From contig NZ_JAFIDA010000001.1 in assembly GCF_017834145.1 (NCBI RefSeq), forward strand, positions 496,001 to 560,000: a stretch of DNA of 64,000 bases. Reading direction: 5' to 3'. Both the position numbers and the translations under genes were made by a program. The notes under the pieces were generated by a model. The model ran no database searches. It was not told where the DNA came from and saw only the letters and a list, made by a program, of their open reading frames with translations. Source of the DNA: Leucobacter exalbidus (lineage in GTDB: Bacteria > Actinomycetota > Actinomycetes > Actinomycetales > Microbacteriaceae). Shown in pieces: positions 19,326 through 30,250 of the stretch. Each line of letters opens with the position of its first letter. Position 1 is the stretch's first letter.

Positions 19326-19362
19326 AACGGCGGGCGAAACCAAAAAGGTTTCGCCCGCCGTT
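19326..19362 (-). terminator. rbpA terminator
   Basis: Perfect 16-bp stem (19326-19341 with 19347-19362) around a loop of five A. On the minus strand it is followed by a T-rich tail (tgttttttct), so it terminates rbpA. The stem can also stop readthrough from pgi. Confidence 0.9.
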
Positions 19363-19391
19363 GGTGTATCGCCGTTGTACCGACGAACCGC

Positions 19392-19757
19392 TTATGCCTT
19401 GCGGCGTGCCGTGCCGCGACGTGCGCGCAGCTTATCGAGAGCGGCGTCGAGCAATTCGACAGCCTCTTCCTCGGTGCGGCGTTCCTTCACGTACGCAAGG
19501 TGCGTCTTGTAAGGCTCGTTCTTCAATACCTGGGGCGGGTTAGCCTTGTCGCGGCCAGCCGGAAGACCCGAGGCCGGGCAATCAATCAGCTCAGGAATTT
19601 CCTCGGGCGAAACATCAGACGCAAAGTAGCGAACCGTTTCGTTGCCGAGGGCGTCCCAGTATGAAATCATTGTGCGCTCTGCGCGCGAGCCGTGATCCTT
19701 CTCCCCCATGGGGCCTGATCCGACACGTGCGCCGCGGATGGCGTTGCTGCCTGCCAC
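19392..19757 (-). CDS. rbpA: RNA polymerase-binding protein RbpA
   Basis: Actinobacterial transcription factor that binds the principal sigma factor and stabilises the open promoter complex. 121 aa; family features are the N-terminal GSNAIRGARVGSGPMG, the central ISYWDALGNETVRYFASD beta domain, and the sigma-interaction helix region with KTHLAYVKERRTEEEAVELL. GTG start at 19757 with AAGGAAAGG upstream. The C-terminus is Arg/Lys-rich. Confidence 0.93.
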   Translation of the reverse strand: MAGSNAIRGARVGSGPMGEKDHGSRAERTMISYWDALGNETVRYFASDVSPEEIPELIDCPASGLPAGRDKANPPQVLKNEPYKTHLAYVKERRTEEEAVELLDAALDKLRARRGTARRKA

Positions 19758-19829
19758 TGAAAACCTTTCCTTCGAGTGCGAACGTAAGCCCGACGCCCAA
19801 TACAGACGTCGGGCTTACGAGATGACGCT

Positions 19830-20078
19830 TTAGACGACCGAGAACCGCTCGAGCAGGCCGAGGCCGATGATCGAGACACCCCAAACGACAGAGACGATGA
19901 TCGTAATGCGGTTCAGGTTACGCTCGGCAACACCTGACGAACCGAGGCTCGAGGTGACACCGCCGCCGAACATATCGGACAGCCCGCCACCCCTGCCCTT
20001 GTGGAGCAAAATGAACAGCGTCAGCAGAAGACTCGTCAGCACGAGGATGACGATCAGAGCGATCTTAAGAATGAGCAC
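19830..20078 (-). CDS. secG: Preprotein translocase subunit SecG
   Basis: Small Sec translocon subunit, 82 aa with two membrane helices (about residues 2-24 and 57-76) joined by the conserved GRGGGLSDMFGG loop. GTG start at 20078 with GAAAGG about 8 nt upstream. It lies after tpiA on the same strand, the usual actinobacterial order pgk-tpiA-secG. Confidence 0.94.
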   Translation of the reverse strand: MLILKIALIVILVLTSLLLTLFILLHKGRGGGLSDMFGGGVTSSLGSSGVAERNLNRITIIVSVVWGVSIIGLGLLERFSVV

Positions 20079-20139
20079 GTGAGTGACCTTTCACGGGTTG
20101 CGGGCGCGGAAAACCTACGCCCCAGTATAGTCGGGCTAG

Positions 20140-20969
20140 TTAGGCGCCCGTGACGTGCTTGCGGAACTGGATGATCCGCGAGAATTCTTCTGACTTCAGG
20201 CTTGCGCCGCCGACGAGCGCGCCGTCAACATTGGGCTGGGCCATGAAGCCCGCAATGTTCTGGCTGGCCACTGAACCGCCGTAGAGAATACGGGTCGCAG
20301 CGGCGCGCTCGTCGCCCACCGTGTCGCGCAGAGCTTCACGCAGTGCCGCGGCGACTGCCTCGGCCTGCTCGGCCGAAGCGGCCTGGCCGCTACCGATAGC
20401 CCACACGGGCTCGTACGCGATGACGAACTCGGCACCCTCGGGCAGGGCGCTAACGGCGGCCTGCATCTGGGCGAGCGGGATCGCGGCGGGGCCGTGCTCT
20501 TCGAGATCGGCGGCGGTTTCACCCACGCAGATCATGGGCACGAGGCCAGCGTTGGAAGCCGCGGCGGCCTTCGCGCCGATCAGCTCGTCAGATTCGCCGT
20601 GACCCTGGCGACGCTCTGAGTGGCCAACGAGTGCGTAGTGCACCTCGAGCTTTGCAAGCATTGCGGCCGAAATGTCACCGGTGAATGCACCGGCAGCCTC
20701 GGGCGACAGATCCTGTGCGCCCAGAGCGATCGGCAGCTTATCTGCGGTGAGCAGCGTCTGCACCGAGCGCAGATCGGTGAACGGCGGGAATACGGCTACC
20801 TCGACGTCGGTGTAATCGTGACGCGCATCCTTCAGCGACCACGACAGCTTCTGCACGAGCGCGATGGCCTGCAGGTGGTCGAGGTTCATCTTCCAGTTGC
20901 CCGCGATCAGCGGGGTGCGCTCTGCGAACGGCAGGGGTTCGCGTGCGGTCTGGGTGTTCTGTGCGTCGC

Positions 20970-20973
<4 letters not shown>
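20140..20973 (-). CDS. tpiA: Triosephosphate isomerase
   Basis: Interconverts dihydroxyacetone phosphate and glyceraldehyde 3-phosphate. 277 aa, about 20 longer than usual because of an N-terminal extension before [10 protein letters not shown]. Catalytic motifs are GHSERRQ (His electrophile) and [11 protein letters not shown] (catalytic Glu), and the phosphate loop is [10 protein letters not shown]. The ATG overlaps the pgk stop by 4 bp. Confidence 0.96.
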
Positions 20974-22172
<1,199 letters not shown>

Positions 22173-22200
22173 GTGGAGAGCGGGTTCCTTAGATTGCTGA

Positions 22201-22242
22201 AATAAAAGCGCCCCGTGGCCTGCACAGGTGCAGGCCACGGGG
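22201..22242 (-). terminator. sodA terminator
   Basis: Perfect 14-bp stem, 22211-22224 with 22229-22242, around a 4-nt loop. On the minus strand it is followed by cgcttttatt. It lies 13 nt after the sodA stop and 29 nt before the pgk start. Confidence 0.9.
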
Positions 22243-22254
22243 GTACAGGCCGAG

Positions 22255-22872
22255 TTAGATCAGGCCGGGGGTCTGCGTACGAGCAGCTTCGAAACGCTTT
22301 GCAACGTCCTGCCAGTTCGCGATGTTCCAGAATGCCTTGACGTAGTCAGCGCGCACGTTGAGGTAATCGAGGTAGTACGCGTGCTCCCACACATCAAGCA
22401 TCAGCAGGGGCACGGTGCCTGCGGGGAGGTTGGCGTGCTGATCGAACATCTGCACGATGTTGGGGCGCTGACCGAGCGTGTCCCAAGCCAGCACTGACCA
22501 GCCTGAGCCCTGCACACCGAGTGCGGTGGCCGTGAAGTGAGCCTGGAACTTCTCGAACGAGCCGAAGCTGTCATCGAGAGCTGCAGCGAGCTCGCCCTCG
22601 GGGCGGTCGCCACCCTCGGGCGAGAGGTTGTTCCAGAAAATCGTGTGGTTGACGTGACCGCCAACGTTGAACGCAAGATCCTTCTCAAGCTTGTTGACGT
22701 TCGCGAGGTTACCCGATTCGCGGGCCTCGGCGAGCTGGTCAAGCGCGGTGTTGGCGCCGGTTACGTAAGCCTGGTGGTGCTTGTCGTGGTGCAACTGCAT
22801 GATCTTGCCACTGATGTGCGGCTCAAGTGCCGAGTAGTCGTAGGGAAGATCGGGAAGTGAATAGGCAGCCAT
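22255..22872 (-). CDS. sodA: Superoxide dismutase (Mn/Fe type)
   Basis: Dismutates superoxide in the cytosol. 205 aa without a signal peptide. Metal ligands are visible in [10 protein letters not shown] (His 28), [14 protein letters not shown], and [19 protein letters not shown] (Asp and His). The FDQHANLP region carries Gln where mycobacterial Fe-SOD has His. That hints at Mn use, but metal choice is not certain from sequence. ATG with GGAGGG just upstream. It is monocistronic, with its own terminator, between whiA and pgk where gap is often found. Confidence 0.94.
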   Translation of the reverse strand: MAAYSLPDLPYDYSALEPHISGKIMQLHHDKHHQAYVTGANTALDQLAEARESGNLANVNKLEKDLAFNVGGHVNHTIFWNNLSPEGGDRPEGELAAALDDSFGSFEKFQAHFTATALGVQGSGWSVLAWDTLGQRPNIVQMFDQHANLPAGTVPLLMLDVWEHAYYLDYLNVRADYVKAFWNIANWQDVAKRFEAARTQTPGLI

Positions 22873-22939
22873 ATGGCCCTCCAGACGATAAGACGAACAG
22901 TTGTCACCTCTAGTCTAGGGCGCAACACCCCACAACACT

Positions 22940-22976
22940 GAGGGCCCGCCGTCAATTTCTCGACAAGCGGACCCTC
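22940..22976 (-). terminator. whiA terminator
   Basis: 10-bp stem, 22940-22949 with 22967-22976 (one G-U pair), with possible extension on both sides. On the minus strand it is followed by a T/G-rich stretch. It lies 65 nt after the whiA stop, ahead of the sodA promoter. Confidence 0.6.
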
Positions 22977-23040
22977 GTGTGGTGACACTCTTCAAGTGCC
23001 GATGGCTAGCGACGCACCGCGGCGCGTCACCCAGCCTGCA

Positions 23041-24015
23041 TTACGCGATTTCGTCGGGAATGCTCGCCTCGGTGCCCGGGATCCCGCGCGCTTCGGCTTC
23101 TTTATCGGCCATGGCCAGCAGGCGCCGGATCCGGCCAGCAATTGCGTCCTTCGTCAGCGCGGGCTCAGCGCGTGCGCCGAGATCGTCAAGGCTGGCTTCG
23201 CGGTGCGTCAGACGCAGCGAGCCGGCGTACTTCAGGTGATCCGGAGCAGCGTCACCGAGAATTTCGAGCGCGCGCTCCACGCGAGCGCAGGCAGCAACCG
23301 AGGCCTGGGCCGAACGGCGCAGGTTCGCGTCGTCGAAGTTCACGAGACGGTTTGCGGTGGCGCGGGTCTCGCGGGCACGCTTCAGCTCTTCCCAGCGGGT
23401 GCGCGCGTCTTCAGCGCCCATCACACCGAGCATCACGCCGATCGCGTCGGTATCGCGCACGATGACGCGGTTCTGGCCACGAATCTCGCGGCTCTTCGCG
23501 TCGACGCCGAGACGGCTTGCGGCGCCCACGAGGGCCATGGCGACCTCGCTCGTGGGGCATGCGAGCTCGAGGCTTGCCGAACGGCCCGGGGCCGTCAGGC
23601 TGCCGCGCGCAAGAAACGCGCCGCGCAGGATCGCTGCGAGCTCGGGCTGTGCGCCCGTCGTGAGACGGTTCGGCAAGCCACGAATCTGGCGGCGGCGCTG
23701 GTCAAGCAGGCCGAGCTGACGGGCGAGCGTCTCGCCATCAATCACGCGCACGAGAAACTGTGGGGCGCCCGGGCGTGTCGTCGACGGGGGCAACTGCTTT
23801 GCATCAGAGCGAACACCGTAGAGCTCCGCGAGGTCCTTACGCACACGCTGCACAATCTGCGGGGTGTGGAGCTCGATCTCGAGGGCAATCCGGCCCGAGA
23901 TGGAGTGCAGACCGCCCGCGACACGCAACACAGTCGCAACCTCGGCCATACGTTCTCCGGTGCGCTGCACCGGTACACGAACGAGCTCGTTCTTAACCTC
24001 GGGGGTAGACAGCAC
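23041..24015 (-). CDS. whiA: DNA-binding protein WhiA
   Basis: Transcriptional regulator of sporulation or cell division in actinobacteria. About 324 aa with an N-terminal LAGLIDADG-like domain (AAILRGAFLARGSLT, then SLELACPTSEVA) and a C-terminal helix-turn-helix region (YAGSLRLTHREASLDDLG). The GTG at 24015 (LSTPEVKNEL) was preferred to the TTG at 24033 because GAGAGGA lies about 9 nt before it. It follows rapZ by 57 nt; no yvcK gene lies between, unlike many Gram-positive genomes. Confidence 0.93.
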   Translation of the reverse strand: MLSTPEVKNELVRVPVQRTGERMAEVATVLRVAGGLHSISGRIALEIELHTPQIVQRVRKDLAELYGVRSDAKQLPPSTTRPGAPQFLVRVIDGETLARQLGLLDQRRRQIRGLPNRLTTGAQPELAAILRGAFLARGSLTAPGRSASLELACPTSEVAMALVGAASRLGVDAKSREIRGQNRVIVRDTDAIGVMLGVMGAEDARTRWEELKRARETRATANRLVNFDDANLRRSAQASVAACARVERALEILGDAAPDHLKYAGSLRLTHREASLDDLGARAEPALTKDAIAGRIRRLLAMADKEAEARGIPGTEASIPDEIA

Positions 24016-24072
24016 GAATAGGGATCCTCTCAAACAGGAAGGCGAAAAATTGGGCGCGGGTGTGAACGCGTC

Positions 24073-24951
24073 TTATTCGCGACCGAGGTCGCGATGGCGC
24101 AGACTAACGCTGACACCCGGAAGCCCTGCAAGGCGATCCGCGAGTTCGCGGGCCGTTGCAACCGAACGGTGCTTACCGCCGGTACAGCCGACTGCGAGCG
24201 ACGCATGCCTTTTGTTCTCGCGCTGGAATCCCGCGAGGACTGGCGTGAGCGCCGCGACGTAGTGGTCGAGGAACTCTGCCGCGCCATCGCGACTGAGTAC
24301 ATAGTCTTTAACCTCGGCATCAACGCCGGTGAGCGCCCGAAGATCAGGCTCCCAGAAAGGATTGGGTAGGAACCGCATATCAACCATCAGGTCGACGTCG
24401 GTGGGGGCGCCGTATTTGAACCCAAAGCTGACTACCGACAGCTGCAGGCCAGGCGTATTCTCGTCAGAGAACAGCTCGCGCGTCGCGGTGGACAGATCGT
24501 GCACGTTGTAACGCGACGTATCGATCACCACATCACTCGAAGCGCGCAGCTCTTGTAGCCGCTCGCGTTCGAGTCTGATGCCCTCGAGCAGGCTCCCCGA
24601 TTCACCCTGTAGGGGGTGGGGCCTGCGCACCGCTTCGTAGCGGCGCACCAGAATCTCGTCGGTGGCATCAAGGAAGACGACGCGCACGGTGGCGGTTTCA
24701 CGCAGCTGGGCGACGGTGTGCTGAATGTCAGCGAACAGGTCGCGACCGCGCACATCCACCACGGCCACAATGCGTGGCAGGGCCCCGCCTGAGCGGTCGG
24801 CCATATCGGCGAGCGTCTTCAACATTGCAAGCGGCAGGTTGTCTACGACGTACCAGCCGAGGTCTTCAAGCGTGTTTGCGACGGTACTGCGACCGGCACC
24901 AGACATGCCGGTGACGATAAGAATCTCCTGTTTTGAGACTGGCTCGTTCAC
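24073..24951 (-). CDS. rapZ: RNase adapter protein RapZ (YvcJ-like)
   Basis: P-loop nucleotide-binding protein of the RapZ/YvcJ family, 292 aa. Walker A GMSGAGRST is at residues 15-23, DVRGRDLF follows in the middle, and the C-terminal signature is CTGGKHRSVATARELA. In E. coli RapZ guides RNase E to a small RNA; the actinobacterial role is not well defined. The GTG start overlaps the uvrC stop (GTGA) with GGAGG upstream. The gene is part of uvrA-uvrC-rapZ-whiA. Confidence 0.93.
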   Translation of the reverse strand: MNEPVSKQEILIVTGMSGAGRSTVANTLEDLGWYVVDNLPLAMLKTLADMADRSGGALPRIVAVVDVRGRDLFADIQHTVAQLRETATVRVVFLDATDEILVRRYEAVRRPHPLQGESGSLLEGIRLERERLQELRASSDVVIDTSRYNVHDLSTATRELFSDENTPGLQLSVVSFGFKYGAPTDVDLMVDMRFLPNPFWEPDLRALTGVDAEVKDYVLSRDGAAEFLDHYVAALTPVLAGFQRENKRHASLAVGCTGGKHRSVATARELADRLAGLPGVSVSLRHRDLGRE

Positions 24952-26969
24952 TCAGCACCTCCCTCGTTTGTTTGCAATGCTTCATCAATCTTAGCGTCAG
25001 CCGCGCCCCCGTGTGAGCCGTTCACGTTCAGGTGACTAAGAACTACATCTGCAAGTGACTCGCCGAGACCCGGCACGGAGGCCAATTCATCGCGCGAAGC
25101 AGCCCGCAAACGCGTCACCGATCCGAAATGTTTCAGCAGCGCAGTGACGCGCTTCGGCCCGAGACCTGGAATTTCGGCGAGCTGACTGGAAATTGACGAG
25201 CTGCGACGTTGACGCTGGAAGGTGATGGCGAAGCGGTGGGCTTCATCGCGCACGCGCTGCACCAAAAACAGCGCTTCGCTGGTGCGCGGCAGGATCACGG
25301 GGAAGGGATCTTCGGGAATCCAGACCTCCTCGAGACGTTTGGCGATGCCGCAGAGGGTGATGTCATGAATATCGGCCTCGGCCAGGGCGCGGGCCGCCGC
25401 TTTCACCTGCGGTTCGCCGCCGTCGACGATGAGCAGCTGGGGGCGATCGCGGTAGATGCCGCTGGGGGCCGCCCCCGCCGCTTTCGCAGCGTTCAGTTGC
25501 GCCGCACGCCGCGACACCACCTGATAGATCGAGTCGGTATCGTCGGTGGTCTGCTCAATGCGGTACTTGCGGTAGGCGCCCTTCGCGGGCAGCCCATCTT
25601 CAAACACGACGAGTGACGCCACGACGCCGGTGCCCTGCAGGTGCGAAACGTCAATGCACTCGATGCGCAGGGGCGGTTCGCTCATATCGAGGGACTGCTG
25701 CAGCTCGGCGAGGGCGTCGGTGCGCGCGGTGATATCGGCCGAACGCTTGAGTTTGTAGCGCATCAGGTGTTCGCCGGCGTTGAGCACCGCGCGTTCAAAC
25801 AGCTGGGCTTTGTCGCCGCGCTCGGGCACGTGCACGCTCACCTTGCCGCCGCGGGGTCGCTTCAGGCTGAGCGCGGCTTCAAGCTCGGGCTGATTCGCGG
25901 GCGCCTGGGGCACCAAAATCTGCGCGGGCGGCACCCGGTCGCCGTCGTACGCCGACTGGATCACCTGCTCAAGCAGCGTGGCTGGGGAATCATCGAGCTC
26001 AACATCGACGATCCAACTGCGTTCGCCCCGGATCCGGCCCCCGCGCACAATAAATTGATGCGCGGCCGCCGCCAATTCATCGGAGCGCAGCCCAAAGACA
26101 TCGACGTTCACGTCGTGCCCGAACACGATTGAGTTTTTCTCGAGCACGTGTTCGACGGCGCTCGCCTGATCGCGCAGGCGAGCCGCTTCTTCGTAGCGCT
26201 GAGTCGCCGCCGCCTCACGCATGCCTTGTTGCAGGGCGCGCAGGTGACTCGTGTCGCCGCCGCTTAAGAACGCGACGAGTTCTTCGACGCGTGCCCGGTG
26301 CTCCTCGAGCGTCACCTGGCGCGAACAGGGGCCCGCGCAGCGACCAATCTGGCCCGCGAGGCAGGGTTTGCCCGAGCGCATGGCGCGCTTGTAATCGGCG
26401 TCGTTGCAGGTGCGAATGGGAAAGGCCTGCTGCAGCAGCGCGGTCGTTTCTTTCAACGCCCACACTTTGGGGTACGGGCCAAAATACTTGGCGCCGCGAA
26501 TCTTCTCGTTGCGCGTGATGGTGAGGCGCGGGGCCTCCTCGCGCAGGGTGACGGCCAGGTACGGGTAGGTTTTGTCGTCTTTGAACTGGACGTTGAAGGG
26601 CGGCTTGAACTCGGTGATCCAGGTGTGCTCGAGCACGAGCGACTCGGTGTCGGTCGCGACCACCGTCCAGTCGACGCGCGCCGCGAGCGCGAGCATGCGC
26701 CGGGTGCGCGGCATCAGGGCGTGCAACGGCTGGAAATAGTTCGAGAGCCGTGAGCGCAGGTTCTTCGCCTTGCCGATGTACAGCACGCGCCCGTGACGGT
26801 CGCTGAAACGGTACACCCCGGGGCTGGTGGGGATCTCGCCCTGGGCAGGGCGAAACTCGTGGCGCCGGTCGGTCTCGCCGAACGGCCCCACGCCATCACC
26901 CAGGCCTTCGCCCGCGTCCTCGCCCATCCCCGAGCTCACTCCCGTATCGGAAGTTAGGCCCGAGTTCAC
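24948..26969 (-). CDS. uvrC: Excinuclease ABC subunit UvrC
   Basis: Dual-incision nuclease of nucleotide excision repair. 673 aa. The GIY-YIG domain (GVYRFSD ... [14 protein letters not shown]) starts near residue 50; then come the Cys-rich [14 protein letters not shown], a UVR segment, the RNase H-like domain ([13 protein letters not shown]) and C-terminal helix-hairpin-helix motifs ([22 protein letters not shown]). A Gly/Glu-rich N-terminal extension of about 40 residues precedes the domain; a later in-frame ATG is possible. The GTG overlaps the uvrA stop (GTGA). Confidence 0.96.
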   Translation of the reverse strand: MNSGLTSDTGVSSGMGEDAGEGLGDGVGPFGETDRRHEFRPAQGEIPTSPGVYRFSDRHGRVLYIGKAKNLRSRLSNYFQPLHALMPRTRRMLALAARVDWTVVATDTESLVLEHTWITEFKPPFNVQFKDDKTYPYLAVTLREEAPRLTITRNEKIRGAKYFGPYPKVWALKETTALLQQAFPIRTCNDADYKRAMRSGKPCLAGQIGRCAGPCSRQVTLEEHRARVEELVAFLSGGDTSHLRALQQGMREAAATQRYEEAARLRDQASAVEHVLEKNSIVFGHDVNVDVFGLRSDELAAAAHQFIVRGGRIRGERSWIVDVELDDSPATLLEQVIQSAYDGDRVPPAQILVPQAPANQPELEAALSLKRPRGGKVSVHVPERGDKAQLFERAVLNAGEHLMRYKLKRSADITARTDALAELQQSLDMSEPPLRIECIDVSHLQGTGVVASLVVFEDGLPAKGAYRKYRIEQTTDDTDSIYQVVSRRAAQLNAAKAAGAAPSGIYRDRPQLLIVDGGEPQVKAAARALAEADIHDITLCGIAKRLEEVWIPEDPFPVILPRTSEALFLVQRVRDEAHRFAITFQRQRRSSSISSQLAEIPGLGPKRVTALLKHFGSVTRLRAASRDELASVPGLGESLADVVLSHLNVNGSHGGAADAKIDEALQTNEGGAE

Positions 26970-29884
26970 GCTGAGGCTTTCGCCCGCCCGTGCAGCACCT
27001 CAGCGAGGAAGTGGCCGGTGTGGCTGTCGGGATGCTTGGCGAGCTGCTCGGGGGTGCCCTCGGCGATGATCATGCCGCCGCCCGAGCCACCCTCGGGGCC
27101 CAGGTCGATGACCCAGTCGGCGCTGCGAATCACGTCGAGGTTGTGCTCGATGGTGATCACGGTGTTGCCCTTGTCGACCAGGCCGTTGAGCACGAGCAGC
27201 AGCTTGCGCACGTCTTCGAAGTGAAGCCCCGTCGTGGGCTCATCGAGCACATAGATGCTGCGGCCATTGGAGCGCTTCTGCAGCTCGGTCGCAAGCTTCA
27301 CGCGCTGTGCCTCGCCACCCGAAAGTGTCGTGGCGCTCTGGCCGAGGCGCACGTACCCCAGGCCCACGTCCACGAGGGTCTTCATGAAGCGGTGAATCGA
27401 GGAGATCGGTTCGAAGAACTTCTCGGCTTCGGCGATGGGCATATCGAGCACCTCAGAAATGTTCTTGCCCTTGTACTTCACCTGCAGGGTCTCGCGGTTG
27501 TAGCGCTTGCCACCGCAGGCCTCACACGCGACGTACACGTCGGGGAGGAAGTTCATCTCGATCTTCAGGGTGCCGTCACCCGAGCAGGCCTCACAGCGGC
27601 CGCCCTTCACGTTGAAGCTAAAGCGACCGGGCAGGTAGCCGCGCGTCTTCGATTCAACAGTCTCGGCGAAGAGGTTGCGAATCTTGTCAAAGACGCCCGT
27701 GTAGGTGGCGGGGTTGGAGCGCGGGGTGCGACCGATGGGTGCCTGGTCGACGTGCACGACCTTGTCGAGGTGCTCGAGGCCCGTGATGCGGGTGTGCTTG
27801 CCCGCGACGAGGCGAGCACCATTGAGCTGGTTGGCGAGCACGCGGTACAGAATGTCGTTGACGAGGGTGGATTTACCCGAGCCTGAGACGCCGGTGACCG
27901 CGGTCATGACGCCAAGGGGGAAGACCGCGTCGACGCCCTTCAGGTTGTTCGATCGGGCGCCGACGACCTTCAGCTCGCGCTGCTTGTCACGCTTGCGGCG
28001 CTTCTTGGGGGTCTCGATCTCGCGGCGCCCGGCGAGGTAATCGCCGGTGATGGAGCGGGTGTTGCTCAGCAGTTCGGCGTATTTGCCGGAGTGCACGACG
28101 GTGCCACCCTCGACGCCGGCCCCGGGACCGATGTCGACGATCCAGTCGGCGGCCTCGATGGTTTCTTCGTCGTGTTCGACGACGATCAGGGTGTTGCCGA
28201 GGTCGCGCAGCTTGATTAGCGTCTCGATGAGGCGGCGGTTGTCGCGCTGGTGCAGGCCGATCGACGGCTCATCGAGCACGTAGAGCACGCCGGTGAGCCC
28301 TGATCCGATCTGGGTTGCGAGTCTGATGCGCTGGGCTTCGCCGCCCGACAGGGTGCCGGCGGCACGCGCCAGTGTAAGGTAGCCCAGGCCGACCTCGATG
28401 AGGAAGTTGAAGCGCAGCCGAATCTCGCGCAGCACCTGGGCGGCGATCTTGGCTTCACGCTCGGTGAGGGTGACCTCGTCGAAGAAACGCTTGGCGTTCT
28501 CGAGGCTAAACTCCCCCACGTTTGCAATGGATTCACTGTTGATCGTCACGGCGAGCACTTCGGGTTTGAGGCGCTGACCGTTACAGGCGTGGCAGGGCAC
28601 CTCACGCAAGAATTCGCTCCACCGGTCACGCTTGGTGTCGCTTTCGGCTTCGGCGTACTGGCGTTCGATGAACGGAATCACGCCTTCGAACCCCGAGCTG
28701 TACTTCACCTCGCGGCCGAAACGGTTCTTCCACCGCACGTTCACCTTGAAGTTGTTGCCGTAGAGCACGGCCTGCTGCACTTCTTCGGGCAGGCTCCCCC
28801 ACTGGTCATCGAGTGAGAACTCGAGATCTTCAGAGAGACCCCGCAGCAACTTGTCGTAGTACTGGTAGAGGCTCTTGCCCTGGCTGGTCCAGGGGATGAT
28901 GACGCCTTCGGTGATCGACAGCTCGGGGTCACCCAGCACGAGGTCTTCGTCCACCGACATGCTGGTGCCGAGGCCTGAGCAGGTGCCACAGGCGCCAAAG
29001 GGGGCGTTGAAGGAGAAGGTGCGCGGCTCGATTTCGGTGAGCTGCACGGGGTGCTGGTTGGGGCACGAGAGGTGCTCGGAGAACTGCTGGGTGCGCTCGG
29101 GATCTTTCGCGTCGAGGTCGACGTAATCGATGGTGACGATGCCGCCCGCAAGCTTCAGGGAGGTTTCGAGGGAGTCGGTGAGGCGACCGAGGGCATCGGG
29201 GCCGGCGACGAGGCGGTCGACGACGACCGAGATCTCGTGCTTTACCTGCTTCTTCAGCTTGGGCGGATCGGAGAGCTGAATGAGGTCACCGTCGACGATG
29301 GCGCGAGAATAACCGGTGGCGGCGAGCTCTTGGAAGAGATCAACGAACTCACCCTTTTTCTTGACCACCACGGGGGCGAGTACCTGGAAACGGGTGCGCT
29401 CGGGCAGCTGCATGAGGCGATCGGCGATCTGCTGCACGGTCTGGGCGGCGATCTTCTCACCGCACTGGGCACAGTGGGGTACGCCGATGCGGGCCCACAG
29501 CAGGCGCATGTAGTCGTAGATTTCGGTGATGGTGCCGACCGTTGACCGCGGGTTGCGGTTCGTGGACTTCTGGTCGATGGACACGGCGGGGCTGAGGCCC
29601 TCGATGAAGTCGACGTCGGGGCGATCTACCTGGCCGAGGAACTGGCGGGCGTAGGCGCTCAGGGACTCGACATAGCGGCGCTGCCCCTCGGCGAAAATGG
29701 TGTCGAAGGCGAGGCTTGATTTCCCACTGCCCGACAACCCGGTGAACACCACCATCGAGTCACGAGGAATCTTGAGGTCCACGTTTTGCAGGTTGTGGAC
29801 GCGGGCCCCCTGAACGCTGATCTGCGCGTGCGCGGCAGAGGAACGGATAGGGGCTGGGGTGGCTGAAGTGCTTCGCGAGGTCAC
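26966..29884 (-). CDS. uvrA: Excinuclease ABC subunit UvrA
   Basis: DNA-damage sensor ATPase of nucleotide excision repair, 972 aa. Walker [10 protein letters not shown] is near residue 50 and GVSGSGKST in the second half. Zinc-binding clusters include [17 protein letters not shown], and CEACSGDGT ... [10 protein letters not shown]. Signature sequences are [10 protein letters not shown] and [16 protein letters not shown] start with a weak Shine-Dalgarno. A promoter with an overlapping LexA-like site lies upstream, suggesting SOS control of uvrA-uvrC-rapZ-whiA. Confidence 0.97.
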   Translation of the reverse strand: MTSRSTSATPAPIRSSAAHAQISVQGARVHNLQNVDLKIPRDSMVVFTGLSGSGKSSLAFDTIFAEGQRRYVESLSAYARQFLGQVDRPDVDFIEGLSPAVSIDQKSTNRNPRSTVGTITEIYDYMRLLWARIGVPHCAQCGEKIAAQTVQQIADRLMQLPERTRFQVLAPVVVKKKGEFVDLFQELAATGYSRAIVDGDLIQLSDPPKLKKQVKHEISVVVDRLVAGPDALGRLTDSLETSLKLAGGIVTIDYVDLDAKDPERTQQFSEHLSCPNQHPVQLTEIEPRTFSFNAPFGACGTCSGLGTSMSVDEDLVLGDPELSITEGVIIPWTSQGKSLYQYYDKLLRGLSEDLEFSLDDQWGSLPEEVQQAVLYGNNFKVNVRWKNRFGREVKYSSGFEGVIPFIERQYAEAESDTKRDRWSEFLREVPCHACNGQRLKPEVLAVTINSESIANVGEFSLENAKRFFDEVTLTEREAKIAAQVLREIRLRFNFLIEVGLGYLTLARAAGTLSGGEAQRIRLATQIGSGLTGVLYVLDEPSIGLHQRDNRRLIETLIKLRDLGNTLIVVEHDEETIEAADWIVDIGPGAGVEGGTVVHSGKYAELLSNTRSITGDYLAGRREIETPKKRRKRDKQRELKVVGARSNNLKGVDAVFPLGVMTAVTGVSGSGKSTLVNDILYRVLANQLNGARLVAGKHTRITGLEHLDKVVHVDQAPIGRTPRSNPATYTGVFDKIRNLFAETVESKTRGYLPGRFSFNVKGGRCEACSGDGTLKIEMNFLPDVYVACEACGGKRYNRETLQVKYKGKNISEVLDMPIAEAEKFFEPISSIHRFMKTLVDVGLGYVRLGQSATTLSGGEAQRVKLATELQKRSNGRSIYVLDEPTTGLHFEDVRKLLLVLNGLVDKGNTVITIEHNLDVIRSADWVIDLGPEGGSGGGMIIAEGTPEQLAKHPDSHTGHFLAEVLHGRAKASA

Positions 29885-29916
29885 AAATCCATCTTAGGCC
29901 TGCGCAACCTGAGTGG

Positions 29917-29953
29917 TCGAACATATCTACGAATATTTCAAGGGAGCTGTCAG
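29917..29953 (-). promoter_or_regulatory. uvrA promoter with a LexA-like operator
   Basis: On the minus strand a -35 CTGACA (29953-29948) and a -10 TAGATA (29929-29924) are 18 nt apart. A 16-bp box at 29917-29932 reads TCGAAC-N4-CTACGA on the plus strand. One half-site is perfect and the other has two mismatches against the actinobacterial SOS box TCGAAC-N4-GTTCGA. The box covers the -10 element. Confidence 0.6.
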
Positions 29954-30040
29954 CAACGGGAAGAACTCAAAGAAATGGGCGTGGGCTTTGGGCACCGCGA
30001 TAAAAGTGGGCAACGGCCGTTCTCGAGCAGGCGGACGCAT

Positions 30041-30088
30041 ACCTACACCTACACCTACACCTACACCTACACCTACACCTACACCTAC
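30041..30088. repeat. Hexanucleotide tandem repeat (acctac)8
   Basis: Eight perfect copies of acctac lie between uvrA and the HNH gene. The repeat could be read as Thr-Pro or Thr-Tyr in two frames, but no convincing gene spans it. The rest of the 29885-30250 gap holds the uvrA promoter and no other recognised gene. Confidence 0.9.
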
Positions 30089-30250
30089 ATGCCTACGCCC
30101 ATACCAACTACCTGCGCCGGATCAGCATCCACCGTCCCCTGCGGGCTGACCGCCATGCTTTGCATGCAAGCTGCTCTGGCTACACACCCAGGACCACCGT
30201 TGGCCATCGTGCTGGGCAGATCTAGGCAGAGTTCTCTGGCCGAAGCGAAT

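Noticed and set aside
22173..22238. N-terminal extension of pgk
   Set aside because: The added reading frame passes through the sodA terminator; ATG 22172 has its own ribosome site and starts the family sequence.
30041..30088. CRISPR-like array
   Set aside because: The hexamer copies have no spacers, and no cas genes are present.
29913..30149. 78-aa frame over the (acctac)8 tract with Thr-Pro repeats
   Set aside because: No ribosome site, covers the uvrA promoter and the repeat; better explained as a simple repeat.
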